A DNA stretch of 64,000 nt from Paenibacillus sp. 1_12. Lineage in GTDB: Bacteria; Bacillota; Bacilli; Paenibacillales; NBRC-103111. A program made the translations under genes and the position numbers. A model generated the notes under the pieces. The model had not been told where the DNA came from. It did no database searches and saw only the letters and a list, made by a program, of their open reading frames with translations. This document shows positions 54,503 through 63,749 of the stretch, one piece after another. The stretch lies in assembly GCF_900114475.1 (NCBI RefSeq), contig NZ_FOTE01000023.1, positions 1-64,000 on the forward strand, written 5' to 3'. The number at the start of each line of letters is the position of its first letter. Positions within the stretch are counted from its first letter, which is position 1.

Positions 54503-56128
54503 ATGAATAAACCTGTGGACATATCTGATTATGCACCTAATAGCAGACCGCTGATTAAAGTGCTGATCATTGATGACGAACCCAAAGTACGTAAAGCGCT
54601 GCATACACTTCTCAACTTGTCCGACTACGGGGTAGACATTATTGGCGAGGCCGAAACCGGTATCCAAGGTCTGAAGCTCATGGAGGATCTGGAGCCTGAT
54701 TTAATTTTTCTCGATATCGTCATGCCAGTTATGGATGGCTTGGAGGTACTCGCCCATCTGCAAAGAAAGCAAGTCTACAAGCACATCATTATTGTCAGCG
54801 GCTTTGATGATTTCAACTATGCCAAGCAGGCTATCAGCTTTAATGTGATCGATTATATACTCAAGCCTTTCGACTTGGAGGATGTAGAGTGCGCTATGAA
54901 GAAAACTGTCGAGCGGATGAATCTGCAGAAAACGATGATGGCTATGGAGAGCACACTTACTCGCAATAAAAAGGAGAGCCTGCTGCGCCGCCAGGATTTG
55001 ATTAAACAAAAGATTTATGAAGGCAAAGCTTTAACAACCGAGGAAAAGCTGGAGCTTCCCGCTTTTTCAGAAAAAAACCTCTGGCAAGTCCATATTGTGG
55101 TGGTTCAAAATTATTATGCTAGTGTATCAGATCGGTACCACGGGGACAGAGAGCTGTTCTCTTATATTGTTTGTAAATTTTTCGGAGAAATGTTGGATTC
55201 CTACGGGTATTCTTATGTGATAGGCTCTTCCTCCACCTATCAGCATCTCGTTTATTGGATTCTGGTATCGCCGGAGGCGGGTCAGCGGGTATTGATGGAA
55301 TTGGTCTCATCGATTAAAAAAGTTTTGAAGGTGGACTGCTTCTTTTTAAACAAGGTAGAGCCTGTTCGTGGAGATCGGGTGTCCAGCAGCATTCACAAAT
55401 TGGAAGAGGTTATCGTACATACTCACTTGAATTATCTTAACATCGATCATAAAACTGTAATATGTAAAGAAAGTAAGCCCACTCCTGAGCTGTTAATATC
55501 ACAAATAAGTGAACTGACACGCAAAATCAACTATATAGTTAAGCACGCCCAGAAAAATCGGGTTGAAAATATTGTCGGAGAATTGTTTGAGAGATGGGAG
55601 AACCAAGGTGCCCTGACGTGCCATTTTCTATTTCTGGCATACTCCTCCATAGCCAACATTTCCCCGGAAGGCGATTTATCGGATAATAGCCCTATTGATT
55701 CGTTTAATTTTGGGCTTAAGATGAAATTTAATGTGGAGTCAATCCGCAGCTATTTTATTCATTTGATCGTGGAAAAGATTAATATTCAGCATAAAGGGGA
55801 GCTGGACGCGTCAGGTGACCGAATCGGGCTCGTTAAAGCTTATATCGACGTTCATTATGCGGAACCTTTGTCGTTGAACAGTTTGGCGCACCAGTTTTAT
55901 ATTAGCAAGGAATATTTGGCCAACCGCTTTAAAAGTAAATTTACGATGACCGTTCACCAGTACTTGCATGGTATCCGTTTGCGAAAATCGCTGGTTTTGC
56001 TAATGGACCGGCAATATCGGATTTCCGACGTAGCTTTGATGGTCGGCTACGACAATTTCAGCTACTTTAATAAGCTGTTTCGCAAAGAATACGGCCTTAC
56101 TCCATCCGAATATCGGGATAAGCAGTAA
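54503..56128 (+). CDS. YesN-type response regulator with AraC domain (locus C)
   Basis: This 541-residue regulator has a receiver domain (IDDEP pocket; phospho-acceptor Asp71 in LIFLDIVMPV; KP at about 123), a long middle region, and a C-terminal AraC pair (LNSLAHQFYISKEYLANRFK and ISDVALMVGYDNFSYFNKLF). The N-terminus has about 18 extra residues ahead of the receiver core. It probably activates the importer at 56258 onward. Confidence 0.92.
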   Translation: MNKPVDISDYAPNSRPLIKVLIIDDEPKVRKALHTLLNLSDYGVDIIGEAETGIQGLKLMEDLEPDLIFLDIVMPVMDGLEVLAHLQRKQVYKHIIIVSGFDDFNYAKQAISFNVIDYILKPFDLEDVECAMKKTVERMNLQKTMMAMESTLTRNKKESLLRRQDLIKQKIYEGKALTTEEKLELPAFSEKNLWQVHIVVVQNYYASVSDRYHGDRELFSYIVCKFFGEMLDSYGYSYVIGSSSTYQHLVYWILVSPEAGQRVLMELVSSIKKVLKVDCFFLNKVEPVRGDRVSSSIHKLEEVIVHTHLNYLNIDHKTVICKESKPTPELLISQISELTRKINYIVKHAQKNRVENIVGELFERWENQGALTCHFLFLAYSSIANISPEGDLSDNSPIDSFNFGLKMKFNVESIRSYFIHLIVEKINIQHKGELDASGDRIGLVKAYIDVHYAEPLSLNSLAHQFYISKEYLANRFKSKFTMTVHQYLHGIRLRKSLVLLMDRQYRISDVALMVGYDNFSYFNKLFRKEYGLTPSEYRDKQ

Positions 56129-56214
56129 TAAATTAATATGGTGTTAGAACACTGATTAATAATGAGGTACCCAGCAAAGACGTTTCCTATTAAGATTTAG
56201 AGGTACTTACAGGA

Positions 56215-56228
56215 TGATAGCGCTTTCG
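56215..56228 (+). promoter_or_regulatory. cre-like site upstream of locus C importer
   Basis: TGATAGCGCTTTCG differs from the strong cre TGAAAGCGCTTTCA at two positions and retains the AGCGCT centre. It lies 30 bases before the binding-protein start, a place where bound CcpA would block transcription. Confidence 0.6.
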
Positions 56229-56257
56229 CAATCCTAATACAAAGAGGAGACGATCTC

Positions 56258-57571
56258 ATGAGAAAGTTAGTTCCGATTTTACTTTGCATGCTGCTGATGG
56301 TAACCGCTTGCTCTTCACCATCAACGACTGGCAGCAGCGCAGAGCCAGGCAAGACAAGCAGCCCTGCAACTGCAGCTAATGCAACATTGAAATTAATGCT
56401 AAACTCGGCCGATGATGTCCCGGCGTTCAACAAGATCATCGAAGAGTTTCAAAAGACGAATCCGACAGTCAAGTTTGAAGTGAATGCGGTTCCTGGCACC
56501 GATACCTTCATTACGGCTTTAAAAGCTAAATATTCCTCCGGGGACGCTCCCGATCTGTATACGTTTCAGGTAGGAGCAAGAACTGCGGAGTTTGCGAATG
56601 CGGGGCTGTTGTTGGATATTACAGACACGCCGCTTTTGGCGAATATTAAGAAGGATGACCTGAAGCTGGTCACTTACAAGGGCAAGGTTTACGCGGCACC
56701 ATTGAATGCACAAGCTACTGGGATTTATATGAACCAGGAAATTTTTGATAAATACGGGCTTAAGGCTCCGGAAAATTTTGGTGAGTTTTTGAACGTAAAT
56801 AAAGTGCTGCGGGAAAAAGGCATCAAATATCCGATGATCGTCGCTGGAAAAGATGTTGGCCATGTGTCGCAATTTGACTTTCAGTATTTGGCAACGGTTG
56901 TAGTGCCTAATGATCCTGATTATTACAAAAAAATGCTTAAGGGCGAGTTGCACTTCAATAGCCCTGTGATCCGCACGATGTTTGAACGTTATGGCATGCT
57001 GAAGGAATATGTATCTCCTGATGCGTTGGGTGTCGATGCCGACGAAGCTGTTAAACGCCTTATTAAAGGTGACGGGGCGATGCTGATGAATTTAAACAGC
57101 CTTCTGCCAACGATTCGCCGTTATGGACCGGATACGAAGCTTACGATGGTACCATCCGCTTTGCAGGATAAAACAGAAGACCGTATTCTTAATGTGGGAG
57201 TTACGACCGGACTTCATATTTCAAGCAGCAGTAAATACCCGGAAGAGGCCAAGAAATTTATCCAGTTCGCCTTGACGCCAGCGATGGGTAATGTTTATTC
57301 CAAGGAAGCGAAGCAGCTTTCAACCGTAGTTGGGGTTACCGATGTTTATGACGATTCCTTAAAGACGATGCTGCCTTGGCTAAATGGAAATAAAAAATCA
57401 CCCCATGCAGATCTTGTCTGGATTCCCGGGATTAAAGATATTATGAAAGAAGTTACACAAAAGTGGTTCTTGGGAGAACCGCTTGACAGCGTGATCAATC
57501 AATGGGAAGAGCAGCATCAACGGCTAATGAAGGCCAATCCATCCTTTGTCGAAAATTTTGGTAAAGAATGA
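56258..57571 (+). CDS. Sugar ABC transporter substrate-binding lipoprotein (locus C)
   Basis: This 437-residue binding protein has a lipobox VTACS-type signal (MLLMVTAC, Cys at about residue 18) followed by a Ser/Thr-rich linker. The MalE-like fold is seen in LMLNSADDVPAFNKI, EEFQKTNPTVKFEV and LDITDTPLLANI. AGAGGAG lies before the ATG. Its stop overlaps the start of the next gene. Confidence 0.92.
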   Translation: MRKLVPILLCMLLMVTACSSPSTTGSSAEPGKTSSPATAANATLKLMLNSADDVPAFNKIIEEFQKTNPTVKFEVNAVPGTDTFITALKAKYSSGDAPDLYTFQVGARTAEFANAGLLLDITDTPLLANIKKDDLKLVTYKGKVYAAPLNAQATGIYMNQEIFDKYGLKAPENFGEFLNVNKVLREKGIKYPMIVAGKDVGHVSQFDFQYLATVVVPNDPDYYKKMLKGELHFNSPVIRTMFERYGMLKEYVSPDALGVDADEAVKRLIKGDGAMLMNLNSLLPTIRRYGPDTKLTMVPSALQDKTEDRILNVGVTTGLHISSSSKYPEEAKKFIQFALTPAMGNVYSKEAKQLSTVVGVTDVYDDSLKTMLPWLNGNKKSPHADLVWIPGIKDIMKEVTQKWFLGEPLDSVINQWEEQHQRLMKANPSFVENFGKE

Positions 57572-58440
57572 AGCTGCGGGAAAATCTCCAATATACTTCG
57601 TTGTCGCTGCCGGCGATTATCCTTTACCTTGTTCTGGTCATCGCCCCGCTTATCGGGGCGTTTTACTACAGCTTTACGGATTGGGATGGGTTAGGCAAAA
57701 CGTATCGCTTTATTGGATTGGATAATTACTTCACCTTATTCACAGACAAAATCGTGCTGCGAACCTTCTCTACAACGATGAAATATACGATCTGTGTAAC
57801 GATATTTCAGAATGTGCTGGCGTTGGTACTGGCTATAGCCTTGAACCAAAGCATCAAAACCAAGAATGTCCTTCGCACCGCGATTTTTATTGTCTGCACG
57901 TTAAGTCCATTGCTTAACGGATATATATGGAGCTTTGTATATTCGGGACCGTTAATGGGCGCGGGCAAGCTGATCGGAATCGATATGCTGGCGAACAACA
58001 TATTGGGCAGTAAGGATGGAGCGATTTATGCTGCCGCCTTCGCCAGTATATGGAGGATGGCCGGATGGACGATGATCATATTCCTGGCGGGCCTGCAGAT
58101 GATTCCTAAAGAATTATACGAAGCCGCAGAGGTCGATGGCGTGGGTCCGTTTTATAAGTTTTTCTACATTACATTGCCGCTATTGGCTCCTGCGATCACG
58201 ATCAATGTCGTGCTTACCTTCGAACGTGGACTTAAAGACTTCGACAGTATTTTCGCCTTGACGGGCGGAGGACCGGGTGACTCTACATTGGTTATGGCCT
58301 TAAGCATTTATAAAGAATCCTTCTTTTTCTCAAGGGCTGGCTATGGTACAACAATCGGGATTATGCTGTTCCTTCTCATTGTTGTCTGTACCCTCATTCA
58401 GCTGAAATTTTTAAGAAAGCGGGAGGAAGATGTCATATAA
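57568..58440 (+). CDS. Sugar ABC transporter permease, MalF type (locus C)
   Basis: This 290-residue permease has six helices and the EAA loop ELYEAAEVDGVGPFYKFFYI. The ATG overlaps the binding-protein stop (ATGA), and its end overlaps the next permease by 11 bases. Confidence 0.92.
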   Translation: MKLRENLQYTSLSLPAIILYLVLVIAPLIGAFYYSFTDWDGLGKTYRFIGLDNYFTLFTDKIVLRTFSTTMKYTICVTIFQNVLALVLAIALNQSIKTKNVLRTAIFIVCTLSPLLNGYIWSFVYSGPLMGAGKLIGIDMLANNILGSKDGAIYAAAFASIWRMAGWTMIIFLAGLQMIPKELYEAAEVDGVGPFYKFFYITLPLLAPAITINVVLTFERGLKDFDSIFALTGGGPGDSTLVMALSIYKESFFFSRAGYGTTIGIMLFLLIVVCTLIQLKFLRKREEDVI

Positions 58441-59314
58441 ACCGATGAGTGTAACCAATAAAACAATGAGCCTGAAAAAGAAACCGATGAGTTTAAAAAA
58501 ACAAAAGCTGGTTGTGCTTGAAATCATCTTGATTGTATTTACAATCATTTATTTCCTACCCTTTTATATCGTCATAACGATGGCGATGAAAAAGCCCAGC
58601 GAGCTGCTGTATTCAACCTTTGGCCTGCCCAAAACGTTGAACTTCGATAATTTCGTCAAGGCATGGGAAATTACCAAATACAGCACAGTACTGTTTAACA
58701 CGGCCTTTATTTCCCTGCTGTCCGTGGTCGGGATTATACTCGTTGCCTCCACGGCAGCCTTCACATTAGCGAAGCAAGTCAACAAATTGAATCATTTTTT
58801 GTATTATTTTTTCCTGTCAGGCATTATGATTCCAAGCTACACCGTGCTTGTTCCGCTGGTCAAGCTGCTGAAAAGCTTATATTTGATGAATTCCAAGCTG
58901 GGGCTCATCATTGTTTATATTGGGCATGGTCTCCCGTTTGCGGTGTTCTTACTGGTCGGCTTTATCCGTTCCATCCCGAAGGAAATTATGGAGGCAGGGA
59001 CTATAGATGGCTGCAATGTGTACCAGTTGTATGGGAAGATTCTGCTTCCGATGTTGCAATCCGTGATCATCACGTTATTCATCTTGGATCTGATCTGGAT
59101 CTGGAATGACTTTTTGCTGCCCCTGTTGGTATTGCAAAAAAAGACCGATTTCACGCTCACTTTGTCGCAGTATACGATGCATGGAGAATTTGGGACACAG
59201 TGGCAAATTGTTTTTGCAGGATTTTTACTAGCTATAGCTCCGCTAACAATCATTTATCTGGCTTTGCAAAAATATGTAATCAGTGGCATCTCTGCCGGTG
59301 CATTAAAGGGTTAA
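58430..59314 (+). CDS. Sugar ABC transporter permease, MalG type (locus C)
   Basis: This 294-residue permease has six helices, EAA loop EIMEAGTIDGCNVYQLYGKI, and the class ending VISGISAGALKG. The N-terminus carries a tandem repeat, PMSVTNKTMSLKKKPMSLKK, that looks like a recent small duplication. GGGAGG is only 3 bases before the ATG at 58430; in-frame ATGs inside the repeat (58445, 58469, 58487) are alternative starts. Confidence 0.9.
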   Translation: MSYKPMSVTNKTMSLKKKPMSLKKQKLVVLEIILIVFTIIYFLPFYIVITMAMKKPSELLYSTFGLPKTLNFDNFVKAWEITKYSTVLFNTAFISLLSVVGIILVASTAAFTLAKQVNKLNHFLYYFFLSGIMIPSYTVLVPLVKLLKSLYLMNSKLGLIIVYIGHGLPFAVFLLVGFIRSIPKEIMEAGTIDGCNVYQLYGKILLPMLQSVIITLFILDLIWIWNDFLLPLLVLQKKTDFTLTLSQYTMHGEFGTQWQIVFAGFLLAIAPLTIIYLALQKYVISGISAGALKG

Positions 59315-59340
59315 TTACAGAATAGGAGTGTTATGAAACG

Positions 59341-61443
59341 ATGGCAAAAAAACAATTACCACAGCTTCCTTATGGCGCTGTGTACTTCCGTAAATCCAAT
59401 CCGCCTAAAGCGGATTGGGAGCGTGACTATGCAGTAGCACGTGAGGATGGCTATAACATGTTCCGTCATTGGTTCATGTGGAGTGCCATTGAGGTAGCGC
59501 CTGGTGTCTTTGACTGGGAGGAATATGACCGGCATATGGACCTTGCCGCAGAGAACGGCATCCAAACGGTCATTTCCGAAATGATGACGTTCGCGCCTGA
59601 ATGGGCGTTTACGAAATATCCGGATGCACTCCACACGAATGTGGATGGAAAGAAAACCCACAGCATGATGGGCGGAAGCAGCGCAGTGGGCGGCTACGGC
59701 GGGCTATGCTTCGATAGCGATGAGGTCAAGGCATTGGGAGAACGCTTCCTAACCGAATTGGTTTTACATTGTAAGGACCATCCCAGCATGGTCGGCTATG
59801 ACATATTGAACGAATGCAATTTCCAGACGACCGGGGCCTGCTATTGTGAGCATTCCAGAGCCAAATTCCGGCAATGGCTGCAAGCCAAATATGGCGATCT
59901 GAAAACGCTGGGTATCGCATGGAGGCGCTACAGCTATACCGATTGGAATGATGTCCAGCCTCCTGCCAAGCTTGGAATATATCCAGAATCGTTCGATTGG
60001 ATTGAGTTTAACAAGCAAAATTTTTATGCAAAAATGAAGTGGAGAAGCGATCTCATCGTCAGTCTGGATACAGATAATTACATTACCGCCCATGGAGAGG
60101 CTGCGAGCCTTGTGAAGATGGCTGCGGCAGGCTCTGATGATTGGGAATCCGCTCGCCATGTGGAGATCTACGGCTTCACCTGGGTCGCTACAAGAAAAGG
60201 CAGCGACCCTTGGAAGCAATGGCATGCTGTGGATTTGACCCGTTCGGGATCGAACGGGAAGCCGTTCTGGCATGCCGAGATGCAGGGCGGGCCTTTGTGG
60301 CTGCAGCCGCAGCTTACCGGCCGCCCAAGGCAGGATGGACGGATCACGGAAGCGGAGGATATCCGCTTGTGGAATATGATCTCGCTGGCAGGCGGCGCCA
60401 CTGGCCTGCTGTTTCCCAGATGGCGTCCGCTGCTGGATGGACCGTTGTTCGGTGCGTTTGGTCCCTATGAGATGGACGGCTCGCGGACAGACCGTTCCGC
60501 CATGGCGAGCTCCATTGCCAAATGGGCGAATGAACCGGCGCAGGCCTCGCTATTCAACTCGTCGCCGATCAAGGGAGATATCGGTATCCTGGTAGTCCCG
60601 GAGACCGAAGCCTTCAACCACATCTATTCACGCGAAGTGAAATGCGATTATTATTCCAGCGCAATGTGGGGGGCGTACCGCGGATTTTTTGATAATAATC
60701 TTCAGCCGGATTGGGTTCATATTGACCAGATTGATGCCTATGAGGTTATTTATTTCCCATATCCGATCATGCTCAAACAGGAGCAGGCACAGAAATTGAA
60801 GCATTGGGTGGAGCATGGTGGTACGCTGATCAGTGAAGGCTGCCCAGCCTATTTCGGCGACTTTGGAACGGTAGGCACCGTGCAGCCAAACTTTGGATTG
60901 GATGAGGTATTCGGAGCGAAGCAGCAGCTTGTGGAATTTATGCCGGATATCGCGGGCAATATAACTTTTGACATGAATGGCGCAACGGTCAAGGGTGGCG
61001 TATTTCTGCAATCGTATCAGTTAACCAATGGAACGGCTATCGGAAATTATGAGGATGGAACCATCGCTGTGGTTGAGAACAGCTACGGTACAGGTAAGGT
61101 GCTGCTGGTAGGAACCTTTCCGTCAGAAGCCTATTACCGGACTAGTGATGTAGGCACGAAGCAATTTTTTGCCGATGTATTCGCATGGAGCGGGAAAGAG
61201 CAATCAGTGCGGGCCAATAATCCGCTGGTACAGGTTCGGCTTCATGAGGGCAGCGGGGGTAAGTTTGTGTGGATCATCAATAGCTCTGATGCAGAGGCAT
61301 TTACGGAATTACATATTTCCGACAAATTCGCTTGTGTGTCATCCATAGAGAAGCTTTGGGGCGAGCCTGCTGCTGAGCTTGCAAGTAATCAGCTCAAGGT
61401 GATGATGCCTGCCAAGGATGCGCTCATTTTAAAGCTTGAATAA
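59341..61443 (+). CDS. GH42-like beta-galactosidase, paralogue (locus C)
   Basis: This 700-residue enzyme is a clear paralogue of the one at 46556: the start LPYGAVYFRKSNPPKADWER matches VAYGAVYFRKSNPPRQDWER, and similarity continues to the end. Acid/base candidate is Glu158 (ILNECN), nucleophile candidate Glu313 (FWHAEMQGG). CYCEHSRAKF carries an extra Cys pair absent from the other copy. Cytoplasmic. Each locus pairs one copy with its own importer, suggesting related but different galactosides. Confidence 0.9.
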   Translation: MAKKQLPQLPYGAVYFRKSNPPKADWERDYAVAREDGYNMFRHWFMWSAIEVAPGVFDWEEYDRHMDLAAENGIQTVISEMMTFAPEWAFTKYPDALHTNVDGKKTHSMMGGSSAVGGYGGLCFDSDEVKALGERFLTELVLHCKDHPSMVGYDILNECNFQTTGACYCEHSRAKFRQWLQAKYGDLKTLGIAWRRYSYTDWNDVQPPAKLGIYPESFDWIEFNKQNFYAKMKWRSDLIVSLDTDNYITAHGEAASLVKMAAAGSDDWESARHVEIYGFTWVATRKGSDPWKQWHAVDLTRSGSNGKPFWHAEMQGGPLWLQPQLTGRPRQDGRITEAEDIRLWNMISLAGGATGLLFPRWRPLLDGPLFGAFGPYEMDGSRTDRSAMASSIAKWANEPAQASLFNSSPIKGDIGILVVPETEAFNHIYSREVKCDYYSSAMWGAYRGFFDNNLQPDWVHIDQIDAYEVIYFPYPIMLKQEQAQKLKHWVEHGGTLISEGCPAYFGDFGTVGTVQPNFGLDEVFGAKQQLVEFMPDIAGNITFDMNGATVKGGVFLQSYQLTNGTAIGNYEDGTIAVVENSYGTGKVLLVGTFPSEAYYRTSDVGTKQFFADVFAWSGKEQSVRANNPLVQVRLHEGSGGKFVWIINSSDAEAFTELHISDKFACVSSIEKLWGEPAAELASNQLKVMMPAKDALILKLE

Positions 61444-61460
61444 TTTAAATCAAAGAAAGC

Positions 61461-62252
61461 GTGGTGATTCGGGTGAGGTTACAAAATAAAGTGGCTGTCA
61501 TTACGGGTGCGGCTATGGGAATAGGCAGAGGCATCGCGTTGAAGTTTGCCGAGCATGGCGCTCATGTCATTGTTAATGATATTGTCGAGGATGGATTGAA
61601 GGAAACGGTGCAGATGCTCCAAGCCATTTCTAATCATAAAGTGTTTGCCCATCTAGGAGATATTTCACTTAAAGAGCAGGTGGACTCGCTTTTTGATATC
61701 GTCACCGGTGAATTCGGGCAGATTGATATACTGGTTAATAACGCAGGATGGACTCAGTGCAATAAGCATTTTCTGGAATACGATGAAGAGTTCTGGGATA
61801 AGGTCATTCGCATCAATCTGAAAAGCGTATATTTAACCACACATCGGGCGGCTATCATGATGGTGGAAAGGAGTGAGGGCGCAATTATTAATTTGTCATC
61901 GATTGGCGCGACGAAAGCCCACAGGCAGATGGTCGCTTACGATGCCAGTAAAGGTGCAATTGACGCATTTACGAAGGCAACCGCACTGGATTTGGGACCT
62001 TGGAACATCAGAGTTAACGCCATTGCACCGGCTGTAATTCTGGGTACACCAGTTAAGAAGATGGATGATGAAATATTGGCCCGGCAAAATCCGGCAGATT
62101 TCGGCACCCCTCTGCTCAGGCAAGGCACGCCAGAGGATATCGCGAACAGTGCGTTGTTCCTTGCTTCCTCAGAGTCCAGCTTTATGACAGGCCAAACCTT
62201 GTCGGTTGACGGTGGTTTAGGTGTACAGGCACGGCCTTATCCTAAGCCTTAA
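61461..62252 (+). CDS. SDR oxidoreductase (locus C)
   Basis: This 263-residue short-chain dehydrogenase has TGAAMGIGRG, NDIVEDG after strand 2 (NAD-type acidic residue), NNAGW, INLSSIGAT and YDASK. It is separated from the GH42 gene by 17 bases and probably oxidises the released sugar or glycone. The GTG start is uncertain; a second GTG is 12 bases later. Confidence 0.88.
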   Translation: MVIRVRLQNKVAVITGAAMGIGRGIALKFAEHGAHVIVNDIVEDGLKETVQMLQAISNHKVFAHLGDISLKEQVDSLFDIVTGEFGQIDILVNNAGWTQCNKHFLEYDEEFWDKVIRINLKSVYLTTHRAAIMMVERSEGAIINLSSIGATKAHRQMVAYDASKGAIDAFTKATALDLGPWNIRVNAIAPAVILGTPVKKMDDEILARQNPADFGTPLLRQGTPEDIANSALFLASSESSFMTGQTLSVDGGLGVQARPYPKP

Positions 62253-62274
62253 GCTCCATAATATTTGATGTTAC

Positions 62275-62326
62275 AAAAAGATCGTACTGCTCAATCCAGC
62301 AATGGCACCGGGAATACGATCTTTTT
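62275..62326 (+). terminator. Terminator of locus C
   Basis: AAAAAGATCGTA (62275-62286) and TACGATCTTTTT (62315-62326) form a perfect 12-bp stem ending in a T tract. The loop of 28 bases is large. Confidence 0.85.
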
Positions 62327-62435
62327 CATATCAGTATCAGTCCTTGTTCGGTGCCTCCGATCGCTCAAACGCTTTAATGGGATTCGTGCACACCGAGCTA
62401 CTCGGATACATTGTTAATTAATGGTAATTTATGCA

Positions 62436-62476
62436 AAACAAGGAGCGACTGCCAACCGCAGCTGCTCCTTGTTTTT
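62436..62476. terminator. Second hairpin terminator, probably bidirectional
   Basis: AAACAAGGAGC (62436-62446) pairs with GCTCCTTGTTT (62464-62474) perfectly over 11 bp and is followed by TTATATT. It may separate locus C from leftward transcription. Confidence 0.75.
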
Positions 62477-62903
62477 ATATTTGGACAGTATGACAGATGA
62501 TTCTAATTACAAATCATCTCTAACATAACCTATCGACAGGCATTTTGACGAACAGCAATACAAGTCAGCACGTAAGAAAGGACGCAGCTGACGAGCCATG
62601 CTGCTGCAAATACGATATAGCATATCGTGGGAACTCGGTTCATTGTTATAGGAGCATCTCTATGAAGCTGTCGGTTGGATACGGCAGCTATTTCAGTTTC
62701 AAGAATCGAAACAGATCCCGGTTTGTTTCGGTATTTGCGCAACCGATCCGACAATCAAAGTGTTGGACTCATCGACGGAATTTTGTGAGTAGTGTATTAA
62801 GAACAAAAGTTCTCCTACGAGAAAGAAATTGAAGCCATTCGAATTGCGAATGTGGACATTTTAACAGATGCAATCAAATTAATAGGGATGTCATCAAAAT
62901 GAT
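62477..62903. other. 427-base gap without a convincing gene
   Basis: Short frames on both strands (62530-62754 minus, with a hydrophobic end TICYIVFAAAWLVSCVLSYV; about 62800-62878 plus, reading EAIRIANVDILTDAIKLIG) have no ribosome sites or recognised families. They may be decayed genes. Confidence 0.3.
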
Positions 62904-63749
62904 TTATGTTGAGAGCGAAGTGCTACCCCGTACATTCTTCCGATACTCCGTCGGCGGAAACCCTGTTTCTTTGCGAAAGCTTTTTGTAAAATGATCCGTA
63001 TTTTCAAAACCGGTCTGCTCAGCGACTTCTTTCATGCTCAGCGACGTTGTTGTGAGCAGAAATTTAGCTTTATCCATCCGTTTGCGCTGCATATATTTAG
63101 CGGGTGGCATGCCGAAGTACTTTTTGAAATATTTGATCAAGTAATTGGGGTGGAAGTGGACGGATTTTGCCATTTGTTCCACGGTTATTCTTTTATGCAG
63201 ATTGTGTTCGATGAATCTTTGCAGTTGGCCTAGTCTATCCATTTCTTCGGTGCGCTGCAGCATATGGACGGGAGCAGATTCTAAATAGCAGGATATAATT
63301 TGCAGCAGGATTGCCTTTTCCCGAAGCCGGGATGTTATCGAAGAATTGTGGAATAGCGCAACAAGCTCTTCAAACCATGTTGTCATCTGCTCGACTTTGC
63401 TGACTTTCATATAGAGCGGTATGTCCAGCCATTGGAATAGATCAAACGAACCGATATGCGCGGTGAAATGGCACCAATATTTATAATAAGGAAGATTGCT
63501 GGTGACGGAATAAGACTGTAGCGAATGAGCGGGCAGCAAGTAAAGTTGCCCTGGACGAGGGTGCAGCATTTGATCTCCTACTTGGATCCAGCCTTCTCCA
63601 TTCAGAATCCAATATAGTTTATTGTATTCCGGTGTAAAATCATGCAGTCTCCACGATTCGGTACACTGAGTAAGATGAGCTTCTTTGACATGTATCTGAA
63701 GGTTTTGAAGAAGGTCCGCCAAGAAAGCGGATTGTTGTGCATTCATCAT
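62904..63749 (-). CDS. AraC-family transcriptional regulator with cupin sensor
   Basis: This regulator of about 281 residues has an N-terminal AraC-binding (cupin) domain (LYWILNGEGWIQVGDQ, LHPRPGQLYLLPAHS) and a C-terminal helix-turn-helix pair (VEQMAKSVHFHPNYLIKYFK and MKEVAEQTGFENTDHFTKSF). The longest frame begins at 63797, but that ATG lacks a ribosome site; ATG 63749 (with another ATG adjacent) lies 5 bases after AGGTG. It is transcribed toward locus C and may control it or a gene beyond the window edge. Confidence 0.9.
   Translation of the reverse strand: MMNAQQSAFLADLLQNLQIHVKEAHLTQCTESWRLHDFTPEYNKLYWILNGEGWIQVGDQMLHPRPGQLYLLPAHSLQSYSVTSNLPYYKYWCHFTAHIGSFDLFQWLDIPLYMKVSKVEQMTTWFEELVALFHNSSITSRLREKAILLQIISCYLESAPVHMLQRTEEMDRLGQLQRFIEHNLHKRITVEQMAKSVHFHPNYLIKYFKKYFGMPPAKYMQRKRMDKAKFLLTTTSLSMKEVAEQTGFENTDHFTKSFRKETGFPPTEYRKNVRGSTSLST

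Noticed and set aside
59764-60273. Minus-strand frame of 169 codons inside the second GH42 gene
   Set aside because: Antisense shadow of a conserved enzyme; no start signal and no recognisable domain.
62530-62754. Minus-strand frame of 74 codons with a hydrophobic C-terminal half
   Set aside because: No ribosome site before any start codon, no family resemblance, and the sequence around it looks like decayed intergenic DNA.
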